From: Ogataea parapolymorpha DL-1
Lineage: Eukaryota > Ascomycota > Pichiomycetes > Pichiales > Pichiaceae
Assembly (NCBI RefSeq): GCF_000187245.1
Contig: NC_027861.1
Span: forward strand, 434,001 to 498,000
DNA length: 64,000 nt
Direction of reading: 5' to 3'
This document shows, one piece after another, positions 8,791-17,881 of the stretch. Each line of letters opens with the position of its first letter. The first letter of the stretch is position 1. The notes under the pieces were generated by a model. That model saw only the letters and a list, made by a program, of their open reading frames with translations. It made no database searches and was not told the origin of the DNA. A program made the translations under genes and the position numbers.

Positions 8791-10479
8791 ATGTGCGGAA
8801 TTTTAGGATTAGTGCTTGCTGATCAAAGCCAGAACTGTGCAGCTGAACTTTTCGATGGGTGTCTCTTCCTGCAGCACAGAGGTCAGGACGCTGCAGGTAT
8901 AGTAACATGTGGAAAGAGAGCCAGACTTTACCAGTGTAAAGGCAACGGAATGGCTGGTGATGTTTTCACTCAGCAAAGGATGCTTGGCCTCGTTGGAAAT
9001 ATGGGCCTTGCTCATCTTAGATATCCCACTGCAGGCTCTAGTGCCAATTCGGAAGCTCAACCATTTTATGTTAATTCTCCCTACGGGATTGCCTTGAGTC
9101 ACAACGGCAATCTGACCAATGGAGAAGAACTCCGAACATACCTCGATGAGGTGGTTCACAGACACATCAATACAGACTCTGATTCCGAGCTTTTGCTCAA
9201 CTTATTTGCCAGTGAGTTGGCTGCATACGGAAAATCCAGAGTTAACAACAATGATCTTTTCAAGGCTTTGAAGGGGGTGTACGAGAAAGTCAGGGGTGCA
9301 TATGCTTGCGTTGCTATGCTCGCGGGTTATGGTATCATAGGATTTAGAGATCCTCATGGTATTCGTCCTCTCCTAATCGGTGAGCGCCTCAAAGATGATG
9401 GATTAAAAGATTACATGCTTGCTTCAGAGTCTGTTGTCTTGAAAGCTCATGGATTCCAAGTGTACAGGGACATTTTACCAGGAGAAGCAGTCATAATACC
9501 GAAGAACTCCATGGTTCCTGAGTTTAAACAGGTTGTGCCTATGCAATCATACACTCCCGACATTTTCGAATATGTGTATTTCGCAAGACCTGATTCCGTT
9601 CTGGATGGAATTAGTGTGTACAGATCGAGATTGGAAATGGGTACTAAGCTGGCCGAAAACATTACGCATCAGTTCAAAAAAGATGGACTTGACGTGCGAA
9701 AAGAGATTGACGTTGTCATTCCTGTTCCAGATACATCGAGACATTCTGCTCTCCAGTGCGCTAATTCGATGAACATTCCTTACAGAGAAGGTTTTATCAA
9801 AAACAGATACGTTGGCAGAACGTTCATTATGCCTGACCAGAAACAAAGACAGTCTTCGGTGAGAAGAAAACTGAACGCGATGGCCTCCGAGTTCTATGGC
9901 AAATCGGTTCTCCTGGTTGATGACTCTATCGTTAGAGGTACAACCTCCAAGGAAATTATCAGTATGGCCAGAGAAGCGGGCGCAAAAAAGGTTTATATTG
10001 CATCTTGCTGCCCTGCCATCAGACATAACCACATTTACGGAATCGATCTTGCTGACAATCGTGCATTAGTTGGCTACAATAGGACAGATGAACAAATTTC
10101 AGAAGCAATTGGCGCAGACCGCGTCTTCTACCAAAACCTTCAAGATCTTATTGAATGCTGTGTGAAGGATAATCGAATCAAAGACCATGAGATGGAACTT
10201 GCTTTGACCCCTGTTGTTTCCAGAGACGACACAATTGATTCCCAGATTCTGACAAACAAGACATCTCCGCCTATCGACTCTTTCGAGGTTGGTGTGTTTA
10301 CTGGCTCGTATGTCACTGGTGACGAGACCGAATATCTGTCCTTTGCCGAAAGAGCTCGTGCTGTAAATGAAAAAATTAAAAACACGGCAAAGGTCAATCG
10401 AGGGATAGAGAGTTTGGATATAGAAGACGTGAAAGCTTCTGTGGACATTTCCATCTTTAACAGTGGAGACTACAGTTAG
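8791..10479 (+). CDS. ADE4: Amidophosphoribosyltransferase (glutamine PRPP)
   Basis: First committed step of de novo purine synthesis: PRPP plus glutamine gives phosphoribosylamine. The start MCGILGLV places the N-terminal nucleophile Cys2 directly behind the initiator Met, which fixes the start codon. The class II glutamine amidotransferase half shows LQHRGQDAAG, LAHLRYPTAGS and SHNGNLTN. The phosphoribosyltransferase half has the PRPP loop VLLVDDSIVRGTT near residue 372 and SCCPAIRHNHIYGIDL. At 562 residues it is about 50 longer than S. cerevisiae Ade4; the extra part is a C-terminal acidic, Ser/Thr-rich tail. RPA34 follows after only 79 bp. Confidence 0.97.
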   Translation: MCGILGLVLADQSQNCAAELFDGCLFLQHRGQDAAGIVTCGKRARLYQCKGNGMAGDVFTQQRMLGLVGNMGLAHLRYPTAGSSANSEAQPFYVNSPYGIALSHNGNLTNGEELRTYLDEVVHRHINTDSDSELLLNLFASELAAYGKSRVNNNDLFKALKGVYEKVRGAYACVAMLAGYGIIGFRDPHGIRPLLIGERLKDDGLKDYMLASESVVLKAHGFQVYRDILPGEAVIIPKNSMVPEFKQVVPMQSYTPDIFEYVYFARPDSVLDGISVYRSRLEMGTKLAENITHQFKKDGLDVRKEIDVVIPVPDTSRHSALQCANSMNIPYREGFIKNRYVGRTFIMPDQKQRQSSVRRKLNAMASEFYGKSVLLVDDSIVRGTTSKEIISMAREAGAKKVYIASCCPAIRHNHIYGIDLADNRALVGYNRTDEQISEAIGADRVFYQNLQDLIECCVKDNRIKDHEMELALTPVVSRDDTIDSQILTNKTSPPIDSFEVGVFTGSYVTGDETEYLSFAERARAVNEKIKNTAKVNRGIESLDIEDVKASVDISIFNSGDYS

Positions 10480-10558
10480 ATATTCTCTCTATCACTGGTT
10501 GGCGCACGATAATCTACATACGGACATAAAAAAATTTCAAAAAAATTTATCTTATTCA

Positions 10559-11209
10559 ATGAGCCAGCTTTCGAACGAGAGAGTGGTAGATTCTGATTCT
10601 GATCTTTCCGATCAGGAATTCTCTAGTTTTAAGCCACCAAGAGGATTCAAGAAGGTGGAAACAATAGAAAATGTGGGAAAGCTTTCGCCGAAGAATTTGA
10701 AAAATAAAGAAATCTGGCTGATTCAAGTGCCTTCAGACTTCAACATCAAAAAACTCAAAAAGCTTCCAGTGAATCTTGGAGTTGGTCGAACGACTGAGTT
10801 CAAGGTGAAAGACACCGATTATGCATTAAACGAAGACCTCGCGGCAGCAGAGCAGAACGTCTTAAAGAGAAGATATAAAATCATGAGCGCACAAAACGAA
10901 AAATCACTTCAACCTGTTTCCAAATTGGAGATTTCGAGATTCTACAGTGTATCGGAGAAGGTTAAAATCCCAGAGATTAACTACGGGAAGGTAGTGACTC
11001 AAAGACGTGATGTGGAACAACATGCCGACTTAAGAATGAGACATTTTCCAACGGGATATGGTAAGGATAACTATGAGGAGGCTAAAAAGGAGGATAAGCC
11101 TGTTGCCACACCTCAGAAGAGAAAAAGCGAGGATTCTTCGAAGAAGGAGAAAAAACATAAAAAGGATAAAAAAAGAAAGATGCAGAAGATTAGTCTGTAC
11201 TATAGTTAG
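10559..11209 (+). CDS. RPA34: RNA polymerase I subunit A34.5
   Basis: Subunit of the A49/A34.5 heterodimer of RNA polymerase I, a TFIIF-like module used in rRNA synthesis. The protein starts MSQLSNERVVDSDSD, matching the yeast N-terminus MSKLSKDYVSDSDSD, so ATG 10559 was chosen rather than an upstream in-frame ATG at 10463 that overlaps ADE4. Other landmarks are IWLIQVPSDFNIKKLKKLPV, FYSVSEKVKIPEINY and HFPTGYG, followed by a Lys-rich tail (residues 180-210). Length is 216 residues. It converges on TFA2, with 39 bp between the stops. Confidence 0.92.
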   Translation: MSQLSNERVVDSDSDLSDQEFSSFKPPRGFKKVETIENVGKLSPKNLKNKEIWLIQVPSDFNIKKLKKLPVNLGVGRTTEFKVKDTDYALNEDLAAAEQNVLKRRYKIMSAQNEKSLQPVSKLEISRFYSVSEKVKIPEINYGKVVTQRRDVEQHADLRMRHFPTGYGKDNYEEAKKEDKPVATPQKRKSEDSSKKEKKHKKDKKRKMQKISLYYS

Positions 11210-11248
11210 AGAACTTAACTTTGAACGTCATTAGTGTAAGAGTTTGTA

Positions 11249-12064
11249 TCATGACATTTTACTATAGTCCTTGAGAATTCCTTTCATATGCGTGTTTGTG
11301 ATTTTTCCTCTTCTCGCCTTCTTTTGCTTCCTTTCTTGCACTGGTGCAACTTTTTTATTCTTTATCGAATCAGGATCAACATTGGTAGGCTTTGATCCAG
11401 TTTCAATCAACTGTCTTACCAGATCATCACCTTTGGGAACCTTGATTTTTGCCCACATATCGTAGAATTCTGGCTCTACCACATTTTCAAGTTTATAGAA
11501 CCCGACATTCAACCAAATATGGCGGGGTGCATTTTCTTTCTTTGTCTTGTGAACAATTATCTTCTCTTCTTTCTCCAATTGTGCCAAGGTCTCGAGACAT
11601 CCATTCCATCCATCTTTCAACTGCTTCACCGAAAGACCAGAAAAAGTGGGTTGATTTTCAAGAACCTTGATCAAATCATCCCCAGTTTTGATATTATGCA
11701 ACGAAAGGTACTCAAGTGTTTGGTTCACAGGATCATATTTGATTCTGTCGACGTTCGTGAGCACCTTCAACAATTTAGGATCCACCTTACATTTGATATG
11801 CTGCTGAAGTTCATCTATTTTCACTGGATGGTCACTGGTTTTGATAAAATCGGATGCGGTCATTAATCGTATGGAAAGAGAGCTTGCAGGGGCAGAATCA
11901 TAGTCGCTTGTTCTTGGTCTTTTTATTTCATCATCGTTGTCGGTGTCATTTGGGCGCTTCAAAGAAGGTCTATCAATTATACGACGCTGTGAAGGAAGGG
12001 TAGTAGAGGAATTGCGAACCGTTTTCTTGAACTGGCTTAGTTGTGAAGCGAATGGGTCCGACAT
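11249..12064 (-). CDS. TFA2: TFIIE small (beta) subunit
   Basis: General transcription factor subunit that helps recruit TFIIH to RNA polymerase II. The 271 residues include the winged-helix region with VDRIKYDPVNQTLEYLS and VKQLKDGWNGCLETL, the segment APRHIWLN and the conserved basic end RRGKITNTHMKGILKDYS, nearly identical to the S. cerevisiae Tfa2 terminus. The Ser/Lys-rich N-terminus is shorter than in S. cerevisiae (328 residues). Confidence 0.94.
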   Translation of the reverse strand: MSDPFASQLSQFKKTVRNSSTTLPSQRRIIDRPSLKRPNDTDNDDEIKRPRTSDYDSAPASSLSIRLMTASDFIKTSDHPVKIDELQQHIKCKVDPKLLKVLTNVDRIKYDPVNQTLEYLSLHNIKTGDDLIKVLENQPTFSGLSVKQLKDGWNGCLETLAQLEKEEKIIVHKTKKENAPRHIWLNVGFYKLENVVEPEFYDMWAKIKVPKGDDLVRQLIETGSKPTNVDPDSIKNKKVAPVQERKQKKARRGKITNTHMKGILKDYSKMS

Positions 12065-12406
12065 GCCAGCAAAAATTAAAGATTAATTATGAATTATTTT
12101 TGCCGTTATGATATCAGTACACGACCTGACAAATATAAAAAGTAGACTCTCGCGAAACTTTTCCTTACACACACCTTTTGATCCAAGCTGATGATACGAG
12201 GTAATGTTACAGTTCATTGGTCTTGGGATCGAAAGGTCAAATCAATCGACAGCTCTAAAACCATCGTCGTAGAGGTCTACGCAAGTATTGACTCATGAGA
12301 TGATGATGACCTGACAGCTGCAACAAACTAATGTATTGTAAAAGCTAGTAATTTGGAGGACTGAAAAAAATTTTCAAGTTTAATTCGCCTCTTACCTGTA
12401 TATAAA
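12065..12406. promoter_or_regulatory. Divergent TFA2/TIM50 intergenic region
   Basis: 342 bp between two divergent starts. It holds a short symmetric run TGAAAAAAATTTTCA at 12362-12376 before TIM50, similar to the A/T-rich RRPE-type element of growth genes. A weak box C/D-like pair is also present (see findings). No convincing ORF or tRNA seen. Confidence 0.35.
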
Positions 12407-13786
12407 ATGATTAACCTGGTGGCAAAATCTGCCAGATGTGCACGTTTGGTCACTCATAAACCAATCGTTGCCAGACGTACTCTGTTTGCGTCCCAGTATA
12501 GATTTTACAGTGAGAAAAAGGACGAGAAAAAACCTGACTCCATCTTGGACGAGGACCTTCTTGCCAAAGCGGGCATTGATTCAGAACCTAAAATAGAGTC
12601 GAAAGAAGAACCTAAAAGGCACGAGCCACAAGAAGACGAGTTTGGTCAACCTAGAAAAAGAAGAAACAACGTTAAGTCCTCTTTGGATAAGAAGAAAGAT
12701 AGATTGGCCAAAGTGTTTTGGTTCTCTGTCCTAGGAACCGCTTTGGCTGGAGGAATCTACAACTCCAGAGACTGGGATCCAGAAGAAGAGAAGGAGCTGT
12801 ACAACCCTGAAGAGAATGGGCTGAATCCAGTCAACGTGTGGACTAGATTCAAGAAGAGAATGTGGGGAGTTACAAACGTGTTCTCCGAGCCAGCATTCAC
12901 TGATCTTCTTCCACCACCTCCTCCTGCCCCTTACAGACACCCATTGACACTGGTGTTAGAACTTGATGATCTGCTTATTCATGCCGATTGGGACCACAAA
13001 AAAGGATGGAAGACTGCCAAGAGACCAGGGGTTGATTACTTTTTGGGCTATCTCTCCCAATACTACGAAATTGTGATCTTCTCTAGATCTTCGATGGCTT
13101 TCGCGGAAACAGCAGTTGCTAAGCTGGACCCATATCATGCTTTCATTTCCTACTCTTTGTTCCGCGAGGCTTGCAGAACCAAAGATGGAAAAGTCATCAA
13201 GGATTTGAGCTTGATGAACAGAGATTTGGGAAAACTGATCATTATTGATCCAGATGAATCATGTTATTCGATGCAGCCTGAAAACGCAATCCCTATTGAT
13301 AAATGGGATGGCAAGAAAGACGATAAGCTTGTTAGACTGATTCCTTTCCTTGAATACCTTGCCACTCAGCCAATCAAGGATGTCAGACCTGTTTTGGCGT
13401 CATTCAAAGACAAAAAGAAAATCCCAGAAGAGTTTGCTGAGAGAGAGGCAAAGTTGAGACAACAATGGGAGAAAGAACAAAAGCAAATTAATGGCTCCAC
13501 CCTTACCTCCTCATTGCTGGGTATTTCCCAAATGAGACCTAGAAAGATGCCTTTGGACCTCATAAGAGAACACGGGCAGAAAAACTACCTTCACATGTAC
13601 AATTATTTGAAGGAGAATGGAGAGAAATTGTTGCAAGAAGAGCAACAGAAAACGAAAGAGCTGTTGGCCGATCAAAAGTTAACCCTGGAGAAGATCTTCA
13701 CTGAGGGAATGCCAACCGCGGAGGACATTGCTAAGCAGCAGGCCATTCAGGCCGCTCAAGAAGGACAGGCTCCAGCAAAACGATAA
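12407..13786 (+). CDS. TIM50: Tim50, TIM23-complex presequence receptor
   Basis: Inner-membrane receptor that takes preproteins from the TOM complex to the TIM23 channel. The 459 residues show an N-terminal mitochondrial presequence rich in Arg and Ser, a charged matrix segment, a transmembrane helix (VFWFSVLGTALAGGIY, about residues 104-119) and an intermembrane-space FCP1-like phosphatase fold from LVLELDDLLIHADW to FLEYLA. The phosphatase DxDx(T/V) motif is degenerate (ELDDLL), as in yeast Tim50. A Gln/Lys-rich C-terminal stretch is predicted to be helical. A TATATAAA run abuts the ATG. Confidence 0.96.
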   Translation: MINLVAKSARCARLVTHKPIVARRTLFASQYRFYSEKKDEKKPDSILDEDLLAKAGIDSEPKIESKEEPKRHEPQEDEFGQPRKRRNNVKSSLDKKKDRLAKVFWFSVLGTALAGGIYNSRDWDPEEEKELYNPEENGLNPVNVWTRFKKRMWGVTNVFSEPAFTDLLPPPPPAPYRHPLTLVLELDDLLIHADWDHKKGWKTAKRPGVDYFLGYLSQYYEIVIFSRSSMAFAETAVAKLDPYHAFISYSLFREACRTKDGKVIKDLSLMNRDLGKLIIIDPDESCYSMQPENAIPIDKWDGKKDDKLVRLIPFLEYLATQPIKDVRPVLASFKDKKKIPEEFAEREAKLRQQWEKEQKQINGSTLTSSLLGISQMRPRKMPLDLIREHGQKNYLHMYNYLKENGEKLLQEEQQKTKELLADQKLTLEKIFTEGMPTAEDIAKQQAIQAAQEGQAPAKR

Positions 13787-13842
13787 ATGTTATGAATGAG
13801 TATGACCAAATATGTCTATGTGCGTTTTGTATATTGGAATCT

Positions 13843-15093
13843 CTAGTATTTACCAAGAGCAAGGCTCTTAATTAGTTCGTATGCAATACTTCCTTCCATT
13901 GGAAGAGAAATATCCTCAAGTTCCCCGCCATTCAAAAGGGTCTTAATATCGTCAGCATCAAACCATCTACAATCTGCCAGTTCATTATCCAACTCCGTGT
14001 TGATAATTTCGTTAACTCCGTCGAAGTGAACAATCCCAAAACAACCAATCATTAAATTCGCAGGGAATGGCCAAGGCTGACTTGCAGCTATCTTGACTTC
14101 CCGTGCAGAACATCCAGTCTCTTCCCAAATTTCTCTGAGTGTGGACTCTTCTATGGTTTCACCTGGTTCCATAAACCCAGCAATACAAGAGAACATTCTC
14201 TTACCGTTTGGACCAGCAGGATGTCTCTGGTTGTTCCCCAAAAGAATTTTCTTCCCGTCAGAGGATACAGCGCCCACGATAATGACCGGATCTGTACGAG
14301 GGAAGCAGACATTACTCACAGCAGAGCTTTTTACAGGACACTCTTCTTTGGGAGTTTGACACAGGAGTCTTGTTCCAGCATCCACTGGAATCACTTGCTG
14401 CCCACAGCCAGGACAGAACTTGTTTCTCATAAGCCAATCCATATACATTTTGGAGTACGCAAACAAGGAAGACTCATTTTTGGACACTGTAAGAATGCTC
14501 ATCATGTTGTTGACAATTTTCACATCTTCAAAGGATGACAGATAAGTTTGGAGTTCTTGACTATGTGTGACATCAACTGCATAGTATGGAGTTCCCTGAA
14601 ATTTGTTGTACTTGAACGGAGGGTACTCTTTCAGTTTATACGAGGTTGGATATATGAAAGAGCCGCTCAAAGAGTTGTCGTTGAAGAGGTATTGTTCATC
14701 CAATCCATCTTCATCGAGACCCAGAAAGACTAGCGTAACATCGTCTCTTAAATCAATGGCTTTCTTTGAATTCTTCACACTCCAGTCATGAAAAATTTGA
14801 ACCAATTGTGAAGGAAGAGTATTCAGTTGCAAGTTGAGCAAGCCATACTTGCCGTCTCTTTGAATCATATAAGGATGAATTCCATTTTTGCCATCCTGTT
14901 TATAAAATACTAAACGTGCGGGGGAAAGGGGATCGACAATGGTTTTGGAGATAAAGTCATCGTTGGTTCGTAGGAATGAAAACCTATTGAGAGTTGTAGT
15001 CGTTCCAAAAAAGATATCCGTCATGCCCCTCTTTCTTTTAAATCCTCTAACAAAATTCAAGGAACGAAATACTTTATCTATGGGGTTCTTCAT
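13843..15093 (-). CDS. NPY1: NADH pyrophosphatase (Nudix)
   Basis: Hydrolyses NADH to NMNH and AMP; Npy1 is peroxisomal in S. cerevisiae. The 416 residues carry the subfamily marks: a four-cysteine zinc ribbon (CPGC followed by C and C about 17-22 residues later), a Nudix box running from GFMEPGETIEES to REIWEETGC, and the NADH-specific SQPWPFPANLM segment after it. The C-terminus ends ALGKY, with no evident SKL-type peroxisomal signal. It converges with TIM50, with 56 bp between the stops. Confidence 0.93.
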   Translation of the reverse strand: MKNPIDKVFRSLNFVRGFKRKRGMTDIFFGTTTTLNRFSFLRTNDDFISKTIVDPLSPARLVFYKQDGKNGIHPYMIQRDGKYGLLNLQLNTLPSQLVQIFHDWSVKNSKKAIDLRDDVTLVFLGLDEDGLDEQYLFNDNSLSGSFIYPTSYKLKEYPPFKYNKFQGTPYYAVDVTHSQELQTYLSSFEDVKIVNNMMSILTVSKNESSLFAYSKMYMDWLMRNKFCPGCGQQVIPVDAGTRLLCQTPKEECPVKSSAVSNVCFPRTDPVIIVGAVSSDGKKILLGNNQRHPAGPNGKRMFSCIAGFMEPGETIEESTLREIWEETGCSAREVKIAASQPWPFPANLMIGCFGIVHFDGVNEIINTELDNELADCRWFDADDIKTLLNGGELEDISLPMEGSIAYELIKSLALGKY

Positions 15094-15349
15094 ACCCGGG
15101 TAAAAGACTTCAAGCCTAGACTCTCCGCCAAGGCATCTTCAAAAATTAAGTCCGAGATGCGACTGTAGTCGCGACGATTATATTTTACAGGACATACATT
15201 AGATTTGAATTGATTATGGACAATGAGAAAAAGTGGCCCAGATAAGCTAAAATATACTATACGAACGCATAAACAGACATCAGCTAAAAGATCAACAACA
15301 AAGTATCAAAAATGAGGTTGATATACTTAACTTTTACCTGAACTGACAA

Positions 15350-16609
15350 CTAGAGCCATGCTGGATTGAAGTTCGACTGTTCGTGGTTTGGCGGAGCATT
15401 GAATTGAGAAGCAGACTTAATGTTGTAACCTTGTTGAACGCTCTTGTATTGAGTGCCTGCAGGTAATGGAGATGGGTCAGGAACTGGTTGGGCTTGTGTT
15501 TGCGATTGTTGTAATAGTGGTTTCACGGCATTAGGGCTCGAAACTGGATCTTGGTAATATTGCTGTTGCGATGAAAGAGTATGCTGCTGCTGTAATGGTT
15601 GCTGTAATGGTGTCGGCTCTAGTTTCTCCTCCTGCTTCTCCTCCTGCTTTCCTTCAGCTTCGTCGCCATTTTGAATGGCCTTTTGTTGCTGTTGCTGTTG
15701 CTGCTGTTGCTGCTGGTGCAGCTTGTACTTGAAAACGGTCCAGTCGAAAATCGAATCATAAAGGTATCCTTCCCTAATGAATAGTTGTCTGAATATCTTT
15801 CTCAAATAAATATAGTCAGGCTTGTCATCAAATCTTAATGCTCTCACATAGTTCAAGTAATGTCTAAATTCAAGAGGAAGGCCTCTAGCCAAAACTTCAG
15901 CAGGGGTTGCCATCTTTTTCTCCAAGATACGGTCGTACTTTTGTCTCTTAGTGGCCGCCTTCAAACCCTGCCATGGCAAAGAACCCCTGCAGAAATATAT
16001 GAGGACATAACCCAAAGATTCCAAATCGTCCCTTCTAGATTGCTCGATACCGAGATGGGTGTTGATAGATGCATATCTTGCTGTTCCAGTAAGATTTTTA
16101 TTCTCTCTGTAAGGAATGTGCAGATGGGTCCTTGGGTCCCTGAACTTCTTTGCAAGTCCAAAGTCGATCACGTTCACTTGTGAGCCTTTTTTGCCGATAC
16201 CCATCAAAAAGTTGTCAGGTTTGATGTCTCTGTGGATAAAGCTTCTGGCGTGTATGAATTCAATTCTGCAGAGAAGCTGATCTGCAAGCAAAAGGACAGT
16301 CTTGTATGAGAACTTTCTGTTACAGTAGTTGAAGAGGTCCTCCAAAGATGGTCCGAGAAGATCGATAACCATAGCGTTGTAATCGCATTCGGTTCCGAAC
16401 CATCTTACAAAAGGAATACCGACTCCCCCACAAAGAGCCTTGTAGACTTTTGCCTCGTATTCCAGTTGCGGGTGCTTAGCTCTAACGTTCTCAAGCTTGA
16501 TAGCGACCTCCTCACCGGAAATAATGTTTGTACCAAGATAGATATCACCGAAAGAACCTGACCCGATCTTTCTGCCGATCCGGTACTTTCTGCCGACCCG
16601 TAAATCCAT
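15350..16609 (-). CDS. HRR25: Casein kinase 1 delta/epsilon, Hrr25 type
   Basis: Ser/Thr kinase used in ribosome maturation, vesicle traffic, meiosis, autophagy and DNA repair. The start [22 protein letters not shown] is nearly the same as Hrr25. Visible are the P-loop (residues 16-21), Lys38, HRDIKPDN with Asp128, DFG with Asp149, and [14 protein letters not shown]. After the kinase domain (ending about residue 295) there is an 11-Gln tract (15683-15715), then a Gln/Pro-rich tail. The last residues NPAWL resemble the SIWL end of S. cerevisiae Hrr25. No palmitoylation Cys pair is present, which argues against the Yck1/2 branch. Confidence 0.95.
   Translation of the reverse strand: MDLRVGRKYRIGRKIGSGSFGDIYLGTNIISGEEVAIKLENVRAKHPQLEYEAKVYKALCGGVGIPFVRWFGTECDYNAMVIDLLGPSLEDLFNYCNRKFSYKTVLLLADQLLCRIEFIHARSFIHRDIKPDNFLMGIGKKGSQVNVIDFGLAKKFRDPRTHLHIPYRENKNLTGTARYASINTHLGIEQSRRDDLESLGYVLIYFCRGSLPWQGLKAATKRQKYDRILEKKMATPAEVLARGLPLEFRHYLNYVRALRFDDKPDYIYLRKIFRQLFIREGYLYDSIFDWTVFKYKLHQQQQQQQQQQQKAIQNGDEAEGKQEEKQEEKLEPTPLQQPLQQQHTLSSQQQYYQDPVSSPNAVKPLLQQSQTQAQPVPDPSPLPAGTQYKSVQQGYNIKSASQFNAPPNHEQSNFNPAWL
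15683..15715 (-). repeat. CAG/CAA repeat coding 11 glutamines in HRR25
   Basis: Eleven consecutive Gln codons (mixed CAA and CAG) directly after the kinase domain. The mixed codons lower slippage compared with a pure CAG run. Confidence 0.9.
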
Positions 16610-17276
16610 CTTGAGTCAGATATGAATACTCCAGAGAACTAAAAATATGCTAAGGTGTTGTTTAAATATAATTCTAAAACACTAGAATATGAAAATGGCG
16701 GTACTCAATTTTTACACTTTTCCCGCAAACCGCCAGCTGAGAAAACTAAGCAGTTTGCCGTGGATTCTGGCCGCGCCAAGTTTTTCTGACGCCTTCATGT
16801 GTCCTGTTGTACCGAAAATTTTTTCTACCCGAAGTCATCTGGTGTACGGATGAAGGATTTTGTTTTACATAAAGTTTCCTATCGGTCTCAGATGATGGAT
16901 GCCATGTGGAACGCGTATAACACGTGACGTAAACAATTATATACGGCTGGCTACAAAAATTGCTTTAAAGATAAAACATACTTACATAATTCCGGTATGT
17001 TATGTTACTGAACCGAAACTAGCCACGCGATTTACGTTCCCCTAATGGCTGATCCATTGCCAAAAAAAGTTACAAGGTAGTGTGATACACATATCTAACT
17101 ATCAATGTCAGAAACTATAATAACATGCCACAATAGGATTACCTGTATCTTTGTTCCTTTCAATTCCACAGCCTTCCAATAATAATCCTACCTGATTTTA
17201 GTACTGTGTGGCTGGGTATGTGTATATAAAGGGCAATGAAACCAGACGATTGTAAATATAGTATACAAATTTTATA
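16610..17276. promoter_or_regulatory. Intergenic region between HRR25 and the LEA-like gene
   Basis: 667 bp serving two divergent promoters. It contains GAAAATTTTTT (16814-16824, RRPE-like) on the HRR25 side, CACGTGACGT at 16921-16930 (E-box overlapping a CRE-like half), CCCCT at 17039-17043 (stress response element core) and TATATAAA at 17223-17230, 47 bp before the ATG of the LEA-like gene. The STRE and TATA box fit a stress-induced gene. No further ORF seen. Confidence 0.45.
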
Positions 17277-17683
17277 ATGTCCTCTGAAGAGGTATGTTCT
17301 TTTACTCAATGCCGTAATAGACTAACATTTTATAGATTAAAACCAAAGCCACTGACGCTGTCAACACTGCTGAAACCAAAGTTGACGAGGCCGGCAAAAC
17401 TGTTACTGACTCTGCTAAAGAATTCGAGTCCAAAGTTGAATCCTCTCTTGAGGATGCTAAGAAGCAAGGCGAGCCTGCTTTGAATGATGCCAAGGACAAG
17501 GTCGAGACTGCCGTTGACGATGTGAAGGATAAGACTTCTAACGCATTAGGTGATTCTAAAGACAAGTCTGAGAATGCTGCCACTAATGCTGAGGGTCAAG
17601 CTCAGGAGACTGCTAAGACTGAGGAGACCAAGACTGGCTTGAAGAAGTATCTTGCCAAGTTCAAAAAGGTTTTCAACATCTAA
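17277..17683 (+). CDS. Small LEA/Hsp12-like hydrophilic protein, spliced
   Basis: Two exons, 17277-17291 and 17336-17683, give a 120-residue protein starting MSSEEIKTKATDAV. Translation without splicing stops soon after exon 1. The product is almost entirely Lys, Glu, Asp, Ala, Thr and Ser, with repeated (A/T)(K/D)xxVxxAxxxAK-like helical units of roughly 11 residues. It has no Cys or Trp and ends in a basic amphipathic segment (GLKKYLAKFKKVFNI). This composition is that of LEA group 3 or Hsp12-like stress proteins that fold on membranes. A TATA box and an STRE core lie upstream. I cannot assign a specific orthologue. Confidence 0.75.
17292..17335 (+). other. 44-nt spliceosomal intron in the LEA-like gene
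   Basis: Donor GTATGT, branch site GACTAAC, acceptor TATAG; the branch adenosine lies 10 nt from the intron end. The intron sits between codons 5 and 6 (phase 0). Removing it joins MSSEE to the long downstream frame. Confidence 0.85.
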
Positions 17684-17881
17684 ATGACACCCCGAGCACG
17701 CTATGAATGTTAATCATGTTGAGATACTAGGCGGTGGTTAATTTAATCCCTATCGCGTCTGACCTAGCTTTTATGTAATAATACTCTTAATTTGAATTTT
17801 GTCAACTATTACGTAAAACTCGTCGAGTTTCGCCTGAAAGTAAAAAAAACTTTGAAAGAAAATCGATTCTCAAGGACACAG

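Noticed and set aside
10463..10558. Upstream start of RPA34 overlapping ADE4
   Set aside because: The known A34.5 N-terminus (MSxLSxxxVxDSDSD) begins at 10559.
12399..12406. TATATAAA as the TIM50 TATA box
   Set aside because: It touches the ATG, so a start site set by it would fall inside the coding region.
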